Source: CAMQRS01 sp964370645 (lineage in GTDB: Bacteria > Bacillota_I > Bacilli_A > Erysipelotrichales > Erysipelotrichaceae). From it: 64,000 nt of DNA. Position numbers and translations under genes: made by a program. The stretch spans positions 1 through 64,000 of the forward strand of contig CAYJJS010000003.1 of NCBI GenBank assembly GCA_964370645.1, read 5' to 3'. Positions 34,059 through 40,912 of the stretch are shown here, piece by piece; within the stretch, counting starts at the first letter, position 1; each line of letters opens with the position of its first letter. Under the pieces are notes generated by a model. That model saw only the letters and a list, made by a program, of their open reading frames with translations. It was not told the DNA's origin and did not search any database.

Positions 34059-34751
34059 CTAATCTTGTAATTCCTTTCTAAGTAAATTTGCAACAACCAC
34101 AATAAATGTCATTGTTGAAACTTTTTCTTTTTTAAATAACTCCATGAACTTCGGATTATTCTTCTCCTTTGTTGCAACTAAAATAGTACGCATGCAACGA
34201 GTGACCCGATCTGCTGTAGCTTGATGAGACCTAGCTACAACTTCACAAAGATCCTTATTCCTTAAGTTTTCGTTTAATGTTTTATGAATAATAGCTGTTT
34301 TTAAATAATCAAATCCCTTATTACTTGGCGACATCTGAAACTTATAAAACAGTTCTTGTATAATATTAGATAGCTTTTCCTTATGGTATATCTCATTATT
34401 TACTAACAACCTTACACTTCGCAAAACATTTGTAAAGTTTGAAGATGTACATGTTACATGCCCTTCAAATGTTTCTAATAAACTATCTACCTCTTTATTT
34501 CTTGTTTCCTGTATATAAACAACACTTAATTGTTTTCTATTTATTATGCCGATTCCTTTTAATGCTGCATCGAAATTCCTCTCCCCCGAATTGTCAACAA
34601 TCACAATTGCATTATCGTAGTGCACACTACTCAATTTCACCTTACTGTTAGTGAATATTTCTTGCAATTTGAATTCATCACTCATAAATGAGTATTGAAC
34701 ACAGTGATTAATAAACTTTATATTCGCGCTAAATAAATAGATGTTACACAC
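34059..34751 (-). CDS. Spo0A-like protein with degraded receiver domain
   Basis: 230 residues from a GTG at 34751 with GGAAG upstream. The C-terminal half matches the Spo0A effector domain: IIQELFYKF (Spo0A: IIHEIGVPA), GFDYLKTAI (GYLYLREAI), VVARSHQATADRVTRCMRTI (IAKKFNTTASRVERAIRHAI), and VSTMTFIVVVANLLRKE (NSEFIAMVADKLRLE). The N-terminal half keeps a receiver-like strand order, but the acidic pair after strand 1 is SAN, the conserved lysine region is CTSSNF, and only Asp53 (VIVDN) could match the phosphorylation site. It probably binds DNA without phosphorylation. It overlaps the winged-helix gene by 8 nt. It may be the organism's Spo0A or a paralogue. Confidence 0.75.
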   Translation of the reverse strand: MCNIYLFSANIKFINHCVQYSFMSDEFKLQEIFTNSKVKLSSVHYDNAIVIVDNSGERNFDAALKGIGIINRKQLSVVYIQETRNKEVDSLLETFEGHVTCTSSNFTNVLRSVRLLVNNEIYHKEKLSNIIQELFYKFQMSPSNKGFDYLKTAIIHKTLNENLRNKDLCEVVARSHQATADRVTRCMRTILVATKEKNNPKFMELFKKEKVSTMTFIVVVANLLRKELQD

Positions 34752-35568
34752 TGTTTATTCTTCCACTCGTAGTAAACACATACCTCTTACCAACCTTTAG
34801 CTTCGTATAAAAGCCTAAAAGCAGAAGGTCATCCATCTGCTTTCTTGCACTCTCATACGAAACTTGGCAATATTGTTGATAATGTTTAATCGTTACATAC
34901 GATTGTTTATCACAATATTTTAAATAATACTCTACCTGCTTCTTACGTAATTGAGGATACCTTAATAATAAGGTCTCTACATCATACCTATAATCATCAC
35001 GATACGATGATACCACTTTTTTCGACAATTTGAAATATAAATATTCAAAAAATGTCAGAAATAGTGTTGTCATATCCAATGTATCACAATCATCTATGTA
35101 TGGATACTCTTTCAACAAAGTGTATAACCACAACTCATTTTCCCCTTTGCAGTACACATACAATACATCCTCATCTCTACATTTCACATATAACATAATC
35201 GCTTTCAAAACAAACAACTCATCACTACATAAATACAATAATAATTGTGACTCTATTTGTATCCCTCTCATTTGTGCAATGCGTTGTATTCGCTGTGAAG
35301 TATGTAAATGTTCAATTTGTGTATACGTACATTCCAACACTGGATCATAATCTGTTTCACACTTTACACACTGCATAAGTTTCAAAATGGATAGATACAT
35401 TATTTTATTCATTGTAATGTAATATTTTCCAAATAATTTATGTTCAAACAACTTACGATATTGTTTCACTTCTTCCCATACGCATTGAAAAGCTACCCCT
35501 TCATAAATGCGCTGTATATCACTCTTATTTAAGTATTGTTCCTCACTGTATTTTATATATTCTTTCAT
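34744..35568 (-). CDS. Unknown protein with C-terminal winged-helix domain
   Basis: 274 residues, rich in Y, C and L. The last about 55 residues (VTIKHYQQYCQVSYESARKQ, then a DDLLLLGFYTKLKVGKRYVF wing) look like the winged-helix tail of Fic-type proteins, but the Fic motif HPFxxGNG is absent. The first about 215 residues are helical with no domain I recognise. Its promoter carries 0A-box-like repeats, and it precedes the Spo0A-like gene with an 8-nt overlap, so it is likely a transcriptional partner or regulator of it. Confidence 0.7.
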   Translation of the reverse strand: MKEYIKYSEEQYLNKSDIQRIYEGVAFQCVWEEVKQYRKLFEHKLFGKYYITMNKIMYLSILKLMQCVKCETDYDPVLECTYTQIEHLHTSQRIQRIAQMRGIQIESQLLLYLCSDELFVLKAIMLYVKCRDEDVLYVYCKGENELWLYTLLKEYPYIDDCDTLDMTTLFLTFFEYLYFKLSKKVVSSYRDDYRYDVETLLLRYPQLRKKQVEYYLKYCDKQSYVTIKHYQQYCQVSYESARKQMDDLLLLGFYTKLKVGKRYVFTTSGRINSV

Positions 35569-35595
35569 TTATTTCACCATTCATAGTATACCAAT

Positions 35596-35636
35596 AATAT
35601 AAATAATTTTGATATTTCAGACAAAACAAGACAAAA
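35596..35636 (-). promoter_or_regulatory. Promoter of the winged-helix/Spo0A-like unit with TTTTGTCT direct repeat
   Basis: TTGTCT (35619-35624), 17-bp spacer, TATATT (35596-35601). TTTTGTCT occurs twice, at 35619-35626 and 35629-35636, exactly 10 bp apart, the first copy covering the -35. It resembles the TTTTGTC half of the Bacillus 0A box (TTGTCGAA), so autoregulation is plausible. Confidence 0.5.
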
Positions 35637-35665
35637 AAACATCTACACATAACAAGTAGATGTTT
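35637..35665 (-). terminator. lepA terminator
   Basis: AAACATCTAC pairs with GTAGATGTTT with a 9-nt loop and a run of Ts on the minus strand. It separates lepA from the Spo0A-like unit. Confidence 0.85.
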
Positions 35666-35722
35666 ATTTATACTATAAAACAATTGTAAACAAGCCTGCT
35701 TATGGCTATTTTATGAATGCTT

Positions 35723-37525
35723 TTATTCTTCATCCATAGAAAGAACAGCCATAAACGCTTCTTGAGGAACTTCAACACTTCCCACTGACTTCATACGTTT
35801 TTTTCCTTCTTTTTGTTTTTCTAATAATTTTTTCTTACGAGAAATATCTCCACCATAACACTTCGCCAATACATTTTTACGCAATGCTTTAATATTTGTA
35901 CGTGCAATAATCTTTCCACCAATCGCAGCCTGTACAGGAATTTCAAATTGATGTCTTGGAATTAAATCCTTTAGTTTTGCAGTCATTGCATTTCCACGAT
36001 GATATGCAAAATCACGATGTACAATGATACTCAATGCATCCACAATTTCTCCATTTAATAAGATATCCATTTTCACAAGTTTACTTGGTTGATATCCAAT
36101 TAATTCATAATCAAAAGAAGCATACCCTTTTGAACAAGACTTTAATCGATCAAAGAAATCAAATACGATTTCTGCAAGTGGTAATTCATACACAATATTC
36201 ATTCTTGTTGCATCGATATAAATCATATCCTTATAAATTCCACGTTTCTTTTGACACAATTCCATAATCGGACCCACATATTCATTAGGAACCATAATAC
36301 TCGCTTTTACATAAGGCTCTTCAATACGCTCTATTTTTTGAGCATCTGGTAACATACATGGATTATCTACATGAATCATATTCCCATCATTTAAATACAC
36401 ATCATAAATTACCGAAGGTGAAGTGGCAATCATATCAATATTGTATTCTCGTTCAATACGCTCTTGAATGACATCCATATGTAATAAACCTAAAAATCCA
36501 CAACGAAACCCAAACCCTAACGCTTGTGAAGTTTCAGGTTCAAATTTCAAACTCGCATCATTCAATTGCAACTTCTCTAACGCTTCACGTAAATCGTTGT
36601 ATTTCGCATTATCAATAGGATACAACCCACAATATACCATAGAGTTCATTTCACGATAACCTTTTAAAGATTGCTTTGCAGGACTCTCTTTACTCGTAAT
36701 CGTATCCCCTACACGCACATCTTGAATCGATTTAATAGCAGCACTAATCCAACCAACTTCCCCACAAACTAGTTTGTCTTTTTTGACTTCTTTCGGATTA
36801 CGAATCCCAAGTTCTAATACCTCATACTCAGCACCAGTAGCCATAAATCGAATGGTATCTCCAACCTTTACACTTCCCTCTTTTATACTTACAAAGGCAA
36901 TAATTCCTCTATAAGAGTCATAAAGAGAGTCAAAAACCAAAGCTTGCAAAGGTGCATTCACATCTCCCTGTGGAGCTGGAATATACTTCACAATCGCTTC
37001 TAATACGTCTTCTACATTCAATCCACTCTTCGCACTAATTAAAGGTGCATACGATGCATCTAAACCAATCACTTCTTCCACTTCTCTTTGCACAACTTCT
37101 GGTTGTGCAGAAGGTAAATCTATTTTATTAATTACTGGTAATATCTCTAAATCATTATCTAATGCTAAATAAACATTAGCCAATGTTTGTGCTTCAATCC
37201 CTTGCGCTGCATCGACAACTAAAATCGCACCTTCACATGCTGCTAATGAACGTGAAACTTCATAAGTAAAGTCAACATGACCGGGTGTATCTATCAAGTG
37301 AAAAGTGTATTCTTCTCCATCTTGACTAAGATATTTCAATTGTACTGCATTTAATTTAATGGTAATTCCACGCTCTCTTTCCAAATCCATAGAATCCAAT
37401 AATTGCGACTTCATTTCTCTACTTTGTACCGTCTTAGTAAGTTCTAAAATTCGATCTGCCAAGGTTGACTTCCCATGATCGATATGTGCAATAATAGAAA
37501 AGTTTCTAATATTTTTTTGATTCAT
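35723..37525 (-). CDS. lepA: Elongation factor 4 (LepA)
   Basis: 600 residues, full length. GTPase motifs are AHIDHGKSTLAD (P-loop), DTPGHVDF and NKIDLP; the LepA-specific C-terminal domain ends with ALRKNVLAKCYGGDISRKKKLLEKQKEGKKRMK. It is a ribosomal GTPase acting in initiation or back-translocation. It follows fmt by 12 nt, with GAGAGGAG before the ATG. Confidence 0.98.
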   Translation of the reverse strand: MNQKNIRNFSIIAHIDHGKSTLADRILELTKTVQSREMKSQLLDSMDLERERGITIKLNAVQLKYLSQDGEEYTFHLIDTPGHVDFTYEVSRSLAACEGAILVVDAAQGIEAQTLANVYLALDNDLEILPVINKIDLPSAQPEVVQREVEEVIGLDASYAPLISAKSGLNVEDVLEAIVKYIPAPQGDVNAPLQALVFDSLYDSYRGIIAFVSIKEGSVKVGDTIRFMATGAEYEVLELGIRNPKEVKKDKLVCGEVGWISAAIKSIQDVRVGDTITSKESPAKQSLKGYREMNSMVYCGLYPIDNAKYNDLREALEKLQLNDASLKFEPETSQALGFGFRCGFLGLLHMDVIQERIEREYNIDMIATSPSVIYDVYLNDGNMIHVDNPCMLPDAQKIERIEEPYVKASIMVPNEYVGPIMELCQKKRGIYKDMIYIDATRMNIVYELPLAEIVFDFFDRLKSCSKGYASFDYELIGYQPSKLVKMDILLNGEIVDALSIIVHRDFAYHRGNAMTAKLKDLIPRHQFEIPVQAAIGGKIIARTNIKALRKNVLAKCYGGDISRKKKLLEKQKEGKKRMKSVGSVEVPQEAFMAVLSMDEE

Positions 37526-37537
37526 TTATAACTCCTC

Positions 37538-38455
37538 TCAAAGTGAAATATGATACTTTTTACCAGCTCCATGAATAAACTGAACTGCATCACAAACACT
37601 TTTCCCTTCTAATTGTAAGCGTACAATTTGTACACTTCCTTTTTGACACTTCAAAAACAATTGCTTTTGATATGCATATAAACAACCGACCATAACATCT
37701 TCATCTATATTTGTCATCTTTACTTCGTGCAATTTCACTTTTTTATCCTGCACAATAATATATCCAACTGGCCAACTAATCAAACCACGAATATAATTAT
37801 AAACTTCTTTACATGGTTTATTAGCATCCACCAATTCTTCCTCTTTTGTGATTGCATAAGCGTATGTCACTTTATCTTCATCCTGTTTTGTAAATATAGC
37901 TTGCTTTGATTGCAACAATGGAATCGCTTTTGAAATTGCTTTCGCTCCACACTCTTGTAATTTATCATGTAAACTACTTGTTGTATCCGTATCTAGTATA
38001 TCCACTTCTTCTTGTAACATATAATCACCTGCATCCATTTTTTGCACCATACGCATAATAGATACACCTGTTTTTTCATATCCATACATAATTGCTTTAT
38101 GTATTGGTGCTCCACCTCGTAATGCAGGTAGTAAAGAAGCATGTACATTTAAACTACCATAGGTAGGATATTGTAAGATATGTGAAGGTATCATTTGACC
38201 ATATGCACAAGTCACTATCAAATCTGCTTTAAAATCATAAATCGTTTCATAATCTTCTTTAATAGAAGTCGGCTGAAACACATCTATCCCATGTTGTTTT
38301 GCTAGTGTTTTTACTGGCGTTTCCTGTAAGATTTGTTTACGCCCTACTTTTTTATCTGGTTGAGAAACAACACCAACCACATCGTACCCATCTTCTAACA
38401 ATTGTGACAAAATAGCACAAGCAAAAATAGGTGTTCCCATAAATACAATTCGCAT
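37538..38455 (-). CDS. fmt: Methionyl-tRNA formyltransferase
   Basis: 305 residues. MRIVFMGTPIFACAILSQLL, LNVHASLLPALRGGAPIHKAI (catalytic Asn, His) and MDAGDYML (Asp) are standard Fmt motifs, with the OB-fold C-terminal domain following. It formylates initiator Met-tRNA. In many Firmicutes fmt sits near def and priA; here it precedes lepA. AAGGAGGCG precedes the ATG. Confidence 0.97.
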   Translation of the reverse strand: MRIVFMGTPIFACAILSQLLEDGYDVVGVVSQPDKKVGRKQILQETPVKTLAKQHGIDVFQPTSIKEDYETIYDFKADLIVTCAYGQMIPSHILQYPTYGSLNVHASLLPALRGGAPIHKAIMYGYEKTGVSIMRMVQKMDAGDYMLQEEVDILDTDTTSSLHDKLQECGAKAISKAIPLLQSKQAIFTKQDEDKVTYAYAITKEEELVDANKPCKEVYNYIRGLISWPVGYIIVQDKKVKLHEVKMTNIDEDVMVGCLYAYQKQLFLKCQKGSVQIVRLQLEGKSVCDAVQFIHGAGKKYHISL

Positions 38456-38480
38456 ACTACGCCTCCTTCAAACTATACTA

Positions 38481-38508
38481 ATTATAGCGAATAATACAAA
38501 AAAAGCAA
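38481..38508 (-). promoter_or_regulatory. Promoter of fmt-lepA
   Basis: TTGCTT (38503-38508), 16-bp spacer, perfect TATAAT (38481-38486). The -35 overlaps the terminator of the upstream sporulation unit. Confidence 0.6.
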
Positions 38509-38524
38509 AAGTTATTTGCTTTTT
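38500..38524 (-). terminator. Terminator of the gpr-spoIIP unit
   Basis: AAAAAGCAAA pairs with TTTGCTTTTT, loop about 5 nt, followed by Ts on the minus strand. Confidence 0.7.
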
Positions 38525-38529
38525 GTAAA

Positions 38530-38781
38530 CTACTCAATGAAATTGTCAAAAGCGAATGAAAAGATTGTAATCGCACCTTCTACACATGTTTCAATAAACA
38601 TAGATGTTTGTTTTGCAACACTTGCCGCATTATTCTCTTCTATTTGATGAAAAGAAGAAGTATATTGTACCTCTTGTTCTTGATGTAAAGGTGTCGTTTG
38701 TTGAGATTGTCCATTTTGTAATTGCATACCAATAATCAACAATAACGCAACAAGCAATGCATCATAAAAAAATCGTCTCAT
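38530..38781 (-). CDS. Small single-pass membrane protein after spoIIP
   Basis: 83 residues. An N-terminal membrane helix (YDALLVALLLIIGMQLQ) is followed by a Q/T-rich linker and a hydrophobic C-terminal segment (TCVEGAITIFSFAFDNF). AGGGTGA precedes the ATG, 4 nt after the spoIIP stop. In Bacillus, yqxA, also small and membrane-anchored, lies between spoIIP and lepA; I cannot show homology. Probably cotranscribed with spoIIP. Confidence 0.7.
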   Translation of the reverse strand: MRRFFYDALLVALLLIIGMQLQNGQSQQTTPLHQEQEVQYTSSFHQIEENNAASVAKQTSMFIETCVEGAITIFSFAFDNFIE

Positions 38782-38785
38782 AGTA

Positions 38786-39649
38786 TCACCCTAAATATTG
38801 TATAATACTTTGTGCAAATAAATTTGTCGAATGAATCACTTCTTCATACGTATTATTTTCACTACCCATTTCTACCAATATCATATTTTGATAAACTTCT
38901 TGATTGTAATACATCCCTTGTACGCGTGTATCTTTACAAACACCATCTACTTGCGCATTCAGCGAATCTTTAAATGTATTTGATACCCCCTCTATATGTG
39001 CGGCATTGGGTGAACTTGCACCAACCACAAACATGATTTTTGCATAACTTACACCATTTACTTCTAAAAAGGTATTTTCTCTAGGGACACTATCTCTATG
39101 AAAATCTATGACTAAATCAAACCCACTATAATTTACAAGTGCCTCATTTAAATAAAAGTTACTTGCCACATAACTAGAGTTATAATCTAAGCCATGTGCT
39201 TTTAAGTATTGTGTGAAATCATTACTTTCATAAACTACCTGAATTCCATGTTCTTGTAAGACATTCGCGAGATGAATGGAAGCCTCAACAACCCCTTTGT
39301 CATCAAGATATTTTTCTTGTTGATGCGTATTATAAATGTACACACGTTTCACTTCATCAAGTGCTTCTTGTGGCACTTGTTCAGGTTGTTTATTTGCTTC
39401 CACATAATTCGCTTGTGTCATATACACATTACCCGCATCACTTAAAATTACATTTTCATTCACACTTAAAAGTTGTAATTGCTCTTTTAAAGAGAAATCT
39501 TCATCAAACAAACGATCTTCAAAACTAGAAGTCGTCAAATATGTAGTAGCATGATATAACATTGTATTTACACTATTGAAAAACGGAGAAATCAGTAATA
39601 AGTAGAAAATAAAACAACACTTCATAAATAAAACCCATACTTTTCGCAT
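38786..39649 (-). CDS. spoIIP: Stage II sporulation protein P
   Basis: 287 residues from the ATG at 39649. An N-terminal membrane anchor (about 8-28) is followed by the SpoIIP domain: VYIYNTHQQEKYL (metal histidine), FDLVIDFHRDSVPR (second histidine) and VEMGSENNTYEE. SpoIIP is the amidase/endopeptidase of the DMP machine that thins septal peptidoglycan and drives engulfment of the forespore. Bacillus SpoIIP is about 400 residues; the missing part is the linker after the anchor. gpr lies upstream, as in Bacillus. The start codon lies in an 11-bp stem. Confidence 0.92.
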   Translation of the reverse strand: MRKVWVLFMKCCFIFYLLLISPFFNSVNTMLYHATTYLTTSSFEDRLFDEDFSLKEQLQLLSVNENVILSDAGNVYMTQANYVEANKQPEQVPQEALDEVKRVYIYNTHQQEKYLDDKGVVEASIHLANVLQEHGIQVVYESNDFTQYLKAHGLDYNSSYVASNFYLNEALVNYSGFDLVIDFHRDSVPRENTFLEVNGVSYAKIMFVVGASSPNAAHIEGVSNTFKDSLNAQVDGVCKDTRVQGMYYNQEVYQNMILVEMGSENNTYEEVIHSTNLFAQSIIQYLG

Positions 39650-39692
39650 ATAACACCCCAATTCACTATATGCGAAATTTTAAGTGTTATAC
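39642..39692 (-). promoter_or_regulatory. spoIIP SigE-like promoter inside a start-codon hairpin
   Basis: TTTCGCATATA (39642-39652) and TATATGCGAAA (39667-39677) form an 11-bp perfect stem with a 14-nt loop. The start codon is in one arm and GGGGTG (39654-39659) in the loop. CATATAGT (39665-39672) fits a SigE -10, with GTATAAC (39686-39692) 13 bp upstream as a weak -35. Confidence 0.55.
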
Positions 39693-39696
39693 CAAT

Positions 39697-40503
39697 TTAA
39701 TCATGAATAGCATCATTAATTGCATGTGCAATAAGTTGTGATAAACACACTAATGCAACATCCATATCCTTTGGTGTAACAATTAGATTTTCATCTTCTT
39801 CTACTTGTACATTAACCTCTTTAGCATGTAATATCGCATTTACACTTGTAACTGTGGCAACCCCAATAGCGATAATTGGGCACTCTAAACTTTGCTCATC
39901 TAATGCTAAGCGATGATTCGCAACCCCACTTCCTGGTTTAATCCCTACTGTATTCATTTGGATTACTTTATTTAAACGCGATAGTGCACTTGTCATTAAT
40001 GCATCAATGACAATGACAACATCCGGTTTTATAAAGTCAACCGTATTTTTCACGAAAGAAAAACTTTCAATTCCTGTTTGTCCCATTACACCAAAAGCAA
40101 CTGCACTCACATCCACAACTCCTTCAATCAGTAATTGTTCACGAATTAGGTGTGAGGTCACAAAGATTTGATCTACTACATTAGCACCCAAAGCATCACA
40201 TACAATATCTCGATTTCCCAACCCTACTACCAACACTTTTTGCAGTGAATCGATTGCAGGCAACAGTTGCTTCAATTCCTCTTTCAGCATATATTGTACA
40301 CGTGATTGTTGTTCTTCTTCATCTAAATCTTCAAAACTGATTGTAATATACTTTCCAACTTCTTTCTCTAGTGTATTTCCTTCTTCCTTTACATCGATAT
40401 GTACAATCTCTCCATATTCATAGATTCCCTTCTTATAAACGACTTTTTCATCTTCAAAATGCTCACAAATTAACTCATCACAAAAATCAGTTCTTACACT
40501 CAT
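39697..40503 (-). CDS. gpr: Germination protease GPR, compact form
   Basis: 268 residues from the ATG at 40503, preceded by AGGAGGGTTGTT. It shows RTDFCDE (family RTDLAxE), LVVGLGNRDIVCDALGANV, AFGVMGQTGIESF, VIVIDALMTSALSR, TVGIKPGSGVANHR, PIIAIGVATVT and the C-terminal VTPKDMD. GPR cleaves small acid-soluble proteins during germination. Bacillus GPR has about 13 residues before RTD and is about 370 long; here only 3 residues precede RTD and an internal segment of about 60-70 residues is missing. Confidence 0.92.
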   Translation of the reverse strand: MSVRTDFCDELICEHFEDEKVVYKKGIYEYGEIVHIDVKEEGNTLEKEVGKYITISFEDLDEEEQQSRVQYMLKEELKQLLPAIDSLQKVLVVGLGNRDIVCDALGANVVDQIFVTSHLIREQLLIEGVVDVSAVAFGVMGQTGIESFSFVKNTVDFIKPDVVIVIDALMTSALSRLNKVIQMNTVGIKPGSGVANHRLALDEQSLECPIIAIGVATVTSVNAILHAKEVNVQVEEDENLIVTPKDMDVALVCLSQLIAHAINDAIHD

Positions 40504-40520
40504 AACAACCCTCCTATACC

Positions 40521-40549
40521 TAGTATGATTCATTATGTAACATAAATGC
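40521..40549 (-). promoter_or_regulatory. Candidate SigG/SigF promoter of gpr
   Basis: CATACTA (40521-40527) fits the SigG -10 (CATWMTA) exactly; GCATT (40545-40549) matches four of five bases of GMATR with a 17-bp spacer. The -10 ends 17 nt before the ATG. Bacillus gpr is under SigF and SigG. Confidence 0.5.
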
Positions 40550-40557
40550 ATTTAATA

Positions 40558-40586
40558 TTGCTTTTTGTGTAAAGGTTTGCTATAAT
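40558..40586 (+). promoter_or_regulatory. SigA promoter of rpsT
   Basis: TTGCTT (40558-40563), 17-bp spacer, extended TGCTATAAT (TATAAT at 40581-40586). It is divergent from the gpr promoter, the two overlapping back to back. Confidence 0.75.
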
Positions 40587-40616
40587 TTTAAGGCACATGA
40601 ATTAGGAGGTGTAGAA

Positions 40617-40880
40617 ATGCCTAACATTAAATCACAAAAGAAACGTGTTAAAACAAACAACAAAAGAAATTTAGTTGTTGCTTCACAAAAATCAACTGTT
40701 AAAACAGCGATTAAAGCAGTTAAAACTGCTGTAGAAGCAAACGATAAAGCAGCTGCTGTAGCGGCTTTAAACGTTGCAAACTCTAAATTAGATAAAGCTG
40801 TTTCAGACAAAATCTACCACGCAAACTATGCTAGTAGACAAAAAGCACGTTTGGCTAAAACTGTAAACGCAGTCGCATAA
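40617..40880 (+). CDS. rpsT: 30S ribosomal protein S20
   Basis: 87 residues, standard length, basic and helical: MPNIKSQKKRVKTNNKRNL at the start and SKLDKAVSDKIYHANYASRQKARL near the end. It binds 16S rRNA helices 6, 9 and 44. TTAGGAGGTGTAGAA precedes the ATG. It is divergent from gpr, as in Bacillus. Confidence 0.97.
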   Translation: MPNIKSQKKRVKTNNKRNLVVASQKSTVKTAIKAVKTAVEANDKAAAVAALNVANSKLDKAVSDKIYHANYASRQKARLAKTVNAVA

Positions 40881-40888
40881 CAATAATA

Positions 40889-40910
40889 AAAGTAGCAATT
40901 CTGCTACTTT
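40889..40910 (+). terminator. rpsT terminator
   Basis: AAAGTAGCA pairs with TGCTACTTT, 4-nt loop, followed by TTTTATT. It also covers the end of convergent sdaA. Confidence 0.88.
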
Positions 40911-40912
40911 TT

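Noticed and set aside
40504..40551. Longer gpr starts (ATG at 40551 or 40533)
   Set aside because: They have no ribosome site, and AGGAGGG lies at the right distance from 40503; kept as an alternative because the 40533 start would restore a propeptide-like length.
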